A DNA stretch of 64,000 bases from Chloroflexi bacterium TSY (GTDB taxonomy: Bacteria; Chloroflexota; Anaerolineae; Caldilineales; Caldilineaceae), in assembly GCA_019217005.1 (NCBI GenBank), contig JAHBNG010000017.1, positions 62,001 to 126,000 on the forward strand, written 5' to 3'. The translations under genes and the position numbers were made by a program. Numbering within the stretch: position 1 is the first letter of the stretch; the number at the start of each line of letters is the position of its first letter. The notes below the pieces were generated by a model. It was not told where the DNA came from. It saw nothing but the letters and a program-made list of their open reading frames with translations, and searched no databases. This document shows positions 61,093 through 64,000 of the stretch, one piece after another.

Positions 61093-64000
61093 ATGCCTTT
61101 TCTATTCCGTTCTGGCTGGCCGCGTTTTGGCGGTCCGGTCGATCTGAACCTGCCTAAATTAAGTGGCGAGTCTGTTATCGTCCATCCCCAACTTTCACAT
61201 CCACGCGTATTGTCCCGAAAAACAGCTTTGATCTGTATCGTCATTCTTGCATTACTCGTCTTGTTTTTTCTTTCCGGAGAGATCTATGCTGACGAAGATC
61301 GCTCAACAGGTCACGCTGATGAAGTTCAATTGTGCTTTGACCAATTTGGATATGGTCAGCATGTTCATGGAATTTTGGACGACGAGCCATATAGCGCTTT
61401 TGCAGGAGTGCTTGAAATGCGAGTTGATAATGTCTCACAACAAGCTTTTTGTATGGACATTCGCGCACCTTTGGATCAGGGGACCTGCTACGATCGCGCA
61501 ACGATTGGCGTCATCGAACCAAAAGCTTCATGTGTTCTTCAATATTATCCACCGACTGAGCTGACAACACCGGAAGATCGTCCGGAAATTGCCGCGCGTC
61601 AGGCTGCGATTTGGTACTTTTCCGACGACTTTCGGCTGGCCATCACAGACAATGTTTTTAGTCGATATCAGACGATTGTGGAAGATATCGAAACAAAGTT
61701 TGCTGAGGGCAAATGTACGCCAATCGATAACTGGCAGCTGACAGTTGATCCTGTTGCAACCGTACATGAATTGGTTTCTGATGGAGCAGGGGGATATCTA
61801 GCCACCGAGCAGAACTATACCATTCAGTTGAGGCAAGGTATTTTGCCCGTGGCCGACCATGATCTGACAATCGAAACCGATCAAGGGATTCTCATGTGGA
61901 ATGGACAGACGGGGCAAGTATTAACTGTTCAGACCGATAGCAACGGAACCGCCGTCGTTACGCTGCAGAATGATGGAACGATTGGCAAAAGCACGGTCGA
62001 TGTACGTACGAAGGTTCACTTACCAGTCGGGACACGAATTGATCCGGGAATCGATCTCCAAAAAGTGCTCATCTCAGGGAAAGATGAGCATGTTTTGCAT
62101 CAAAGAGTCACGGCAGAATGGCTAGCGGGTGCGCACCTTGTTGTGAAAAAATTTGATGATGAAAATTTAGACGGTATTTTTAACAATACAGATAGATTGA
62201 TTGACTGGGATGTTCGAATCTGCGAATCTGGAACGGATAGCTGTGAAGTTTATTCACTGGGCCCAGATGGAACAGAAACCATTGCGGTAGATCCCGACAA
62301 AGCCTATGACCTCTGCGAACTATTTGTAACCGATTGGACTGCCACAACGCCAATCTGCCACTTCTCTGTCGAGCCACCGACGACTGTCTGGTTTGGGAAC
62401 CATGCATTACCGGCTCTACGTATTGAAAAATTTCACGATCTCAATGGCAACGGAGAACGCGAAAAAGATGAACCACCTTTGGACGGTTGGGGCTTTCAAG
62501 TGGATTACTGGTACCACTGGACATACGATCTCTGGGCTCCGGCCTATAGTGGGAATACATCATACAATGGCGTATTGGGATTCACAGATATCGAGTATCG
62601 CACATATCGTATCCAAGAAGAATTGCCGGCCACGGAATCCTGGTACCCATCCATTCACCAGAGCGCTGTTGTCACTGTTGAAGCCCCCTCGGTCTATACA
62701 GTAACATTTGGGAATATCCAGCCAGCCGCTTTGACTTTAACCAAAGAATGGATGATCAATGAAGTACGCACAGAACCACCGGAGACGCCCGCGACAATTT
62801 GCTTAAAGCGTGTTGGTCCGGGGACTCCGGTCTATGATTTGGTTCCAACCGTTGATGGGACTGAACTAATGATCAACAATGATGGACATTACTGTTACGA
62901 ACGGCTGACGGACAGCGTAGTGATCAACAATTTGTGGCCGGGTGACTATGACTTGACTGAGAGTTCACCCACGGGTTGGATGAGCAAGACATCCAATGTT
63001 GCTGTGGCTCTGTCCAGCGGCGAGCAAGACCAGACAGTCAATTTTGTGAATAGCCTGGTGCCCCATGCTGAATATCGTTTCAAGAAATATATCAATGGAG
63101 AGGATGCGAATACGCTTGTGCAGGCGGTGCAAGCTGAGCTAGACGAATCGCTGGAGTTCCAGTACGTTGTGACAAATAAGGGTGATATCGCAATCACGTG
63201 GACGACTCTAATGGACGATGTCTTTGGCGATTTGACTGCTGAGTGTAAATTGCCGGTCACAATAAGCGTCGGTCAAAGCGGTAATTGTACAGTCATCCGT
63301 CCGGCTGGCGACTACCCTCAAGGCCAGCGCAATATCGGCACAGTTACTGTGAAAGATTTGGACGACCAAAATGACCCTGCCTGGTATCAAACGGAAGAGG
63401 TCTCAGACGTCAAACCCATGTTCGCTCAACTTGGTGATTATGTCTGGCATGATCTTAATGAGAACGGGATACAAGATTTGGGTGAAGAACCGATTCCAGA
63501 TGTGAAGGTCGAACTGTTCTATGGAGACGGGACGCCAGTTGAGCGTACCACAACAACCAATCTAGATGGGTTCTATCTCTTTGATCGTCTGATCCCTGGT
63601 GAATATATCGTCACGTTTCAGGCACCTGATAACTATCGATTTACAACGCCAGAGCAAGGCAACGATCAAGCGAAAGACAGCAATGCCTATGTCACCAAAG
63701 ATGAACGATATGGCACCAGCAAAGCAATTACCTTGGCCGCAAGTGAATCTAATTTGACCATCGATGCTGGCCTGTATGTTGTCTCTCCAAATCTGACGCT
63801 GACAAAAGATGACGGTAGTCCCACTAGTGTTCAGCCAGGATCGACCATTACCTATACGCTACGATATACCAATAGCGGACGAGGGGTTGCAACAGGTGTG
63901 GTCATTCATGAAAGTGTTCCGCAATACACAACTCTGGCTCTTCAGAGAAGTACCCCTGGGTGGATTTGTGCCAACAATGACATCACTCCAGAAACGCTTT
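61093..64000 (+). CDS. Thioester-domain surface adhesin with SdrD-type and DUF11 repeats (partial)
   Basis: Start ATG 61093 after TGGAGGGGAGAG. The frame stays open to the end of the window (at least 969 residues). A membrane/signal segment lies at about 49-68 and a thioester domain at about 85-190, with Cys120 in AFCMDI and Gln170 in ARQAAIWYFSD, the pair expected to form an internal thioester. Then come an Ig-like domain (about 235-310), several prealbumin/Cna-B- and SdrD-B-like modules with the KFHDLNGNGEREKDEPPLDGW and GDYVWHDLNENGIQDLGEEPIPDV signatures, and a DUF11 domain (VSPNLTLTKDDGSPTSVQPGSTITYTLRYTN) at the right edge. Surface attachment or covalent adhesion is the likely role. Anchor and end lie outside the window. 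Confidence 0.85.
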   Translation, partial: MPFLFRSGWPRFGGPVDLNLPKLSGESVIVHPQLSHPRVLSRKTALICIVILALLVLFFLSGEIYADEDRSTGHADEVQLCFDQFGYGQHVHGILDDEPYSAFAGVLEMRVDNVSQQAFCMDIRAPLDQGTCYDRATIGVIEPKASCVLQYYPPTELTTPEDRPEIAARQAAIWYFSDDFRLAITDNVFSRYQTIVEDIETKFAEGKCTPIDNWQLTVDPVATVHELVSDGAGGYLATEQNYTIQLRQGILPVADHDLTIETDQGILMWNGQTGQVLTVQTDSNGTAVVTLQNDGTIGKSTVDVRTKVHLPVGTRIDPGIDLQKVLISGKDEHVLHQRVTAEWLAGAHLVVKKFDDENLDGIFNNTDRLIDWDVRICESGTDSCEVYSLGPDGTETIAVDPDKAYDLCELFVTDWTATTPICHFSVEPPTTVWFGNHALPALRIEKFHDLNGNGEREKDEPPLDGWGFQVDYWYHWTYDLWAPAYSGNTSYNGVLGFTDIEYRTYRIQEELPATESWYPSIHQSAVVTVEAPSVYTVTFGNIQPAALTLTKEWMINEVRTEPPETPATICLKRVGPGTPVYDLVPTVDGTELMINNDGHYCYERLTDSVVINNLWPGDYDLTESSPTGWMSKTSNVAVALSSGEQDQTVNFVNSLVPHAEYRFKKYINGEDANTLVQAVQAELDESLEFQYVVTNKGDIAITWTTLMDDVFGDLTAECKLPVTISVGQSGNCTVIRPAGDYPQGQRNIGTVTVKDLDDQNDPAWYQTEEVSDVKPMFAQLGDYVWHDLNENGIQDLGEEPIPDVKVELFYGDGTPVERTTTTNLDGFYLFDRLIPGEYIVTFQAPDNYRFTTPEQGNDQAKDSNAYVTKDERYGTSKAITLAASESNLTIDAGLYVVSPNLTLTKDDGSPTSVQPGSTITYTLRYTNSGRGVATGVVIHESVPQYTTLALQRSTPGWICANNDITPETL

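Overview
This window looks like a chromosomal segment of a filamentous, environmental member of the Chloroflexota (Anaerolineae/Caldilineae-like). That placement is an inference. It rests on extracellular proteins ending in a short LP-x-x-[K/R] tail, an in-frame repeat of the PVLSLS type inside miaB, LVIVD and SdrD-like surface proteins, and very heavy loading with insertion sequences and miniature elements. No tRNA, rRNA or CRISPR array was seen.

Layout. 1-9.2 kb: one giant SpvB/TcB-TcC-like RHS toxin gene broken by three insertions (a MITE carrying a second MITE, a 1.63-kb transposon, and a second copy of the first MITE). 9.2-11.5 kb: a membrane PLD-like gene directly behind the RHS gene, in the immunity-gene position, itself split by an IS. 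11.6-24.3 kb: a heme-oxygenase-fold protein, a MiaB-type methylthiotransferase, a split CaCA antiporter with a Pho-box-like 11-bp repeat promoter, a choice-of-anchor B surface protein, a HEAT-like protein, a channel-like protein, purN and two sugar ABC permeases. 24.3-28 kb: the matching sugar-binding lipoprotein, broken by a MITE in its Tat signal, then an IS. 28-34 kb: a PPP-type phosphatase, a PhyH-like dioxygenase, ProA and an alkaline-phosphatase-fold enzyme. 34-35.8 kb: an MFS transporter split by a nested MITE. 36-38.1 kb: a compact tyrosine-recombinase element. 38.2-41.5 kb: a sigma-70/ankyrin fusion split by an IS701-type element. 41.5-54.4 kb: two ISAzo13-like copies flanking a giant adhesin-like gene and its neighbours, then an intact YREK-type IS. 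54.5-64 kb: a sulfatase, a GH2 glycosidase, and the start of a thioester-domain adhesin that runs off the window.

Mobile elements dominate. There are four copies of a YREK (IS4-like) IS (5-bp target duplications, one intact transposase), two of an ISAzo13-like IS (3-bp duplications), one IS701-like IS, one transposon with a DUF6399-like transposase (8-bp duplication), three copies of MITE-A (5-bp duplications) and six copies of MITE-B, each exactly 155 bp (8-bp duplications). MITE-B shares its termini and duplication length with the DUF6399-like transposon, which makes that transposon family the likely source of its transposase. Nearly every interrupted host gene can be rejoined in frame by removing the element plus one duplication, so many insertions are recent.

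The most novel item is the 2.05-kb element at 36034-38085. It encodes two tyrosine recombinases fused in one polypeptide. The first has a complete active site and the second lacks the HxxR arginine. Its ends are perfect 13-bp inverted repeats next to a 6-bp direct repeat, so joining the ends would make a symmetric 13-6-13 crossover site like those of Xer or Cre.
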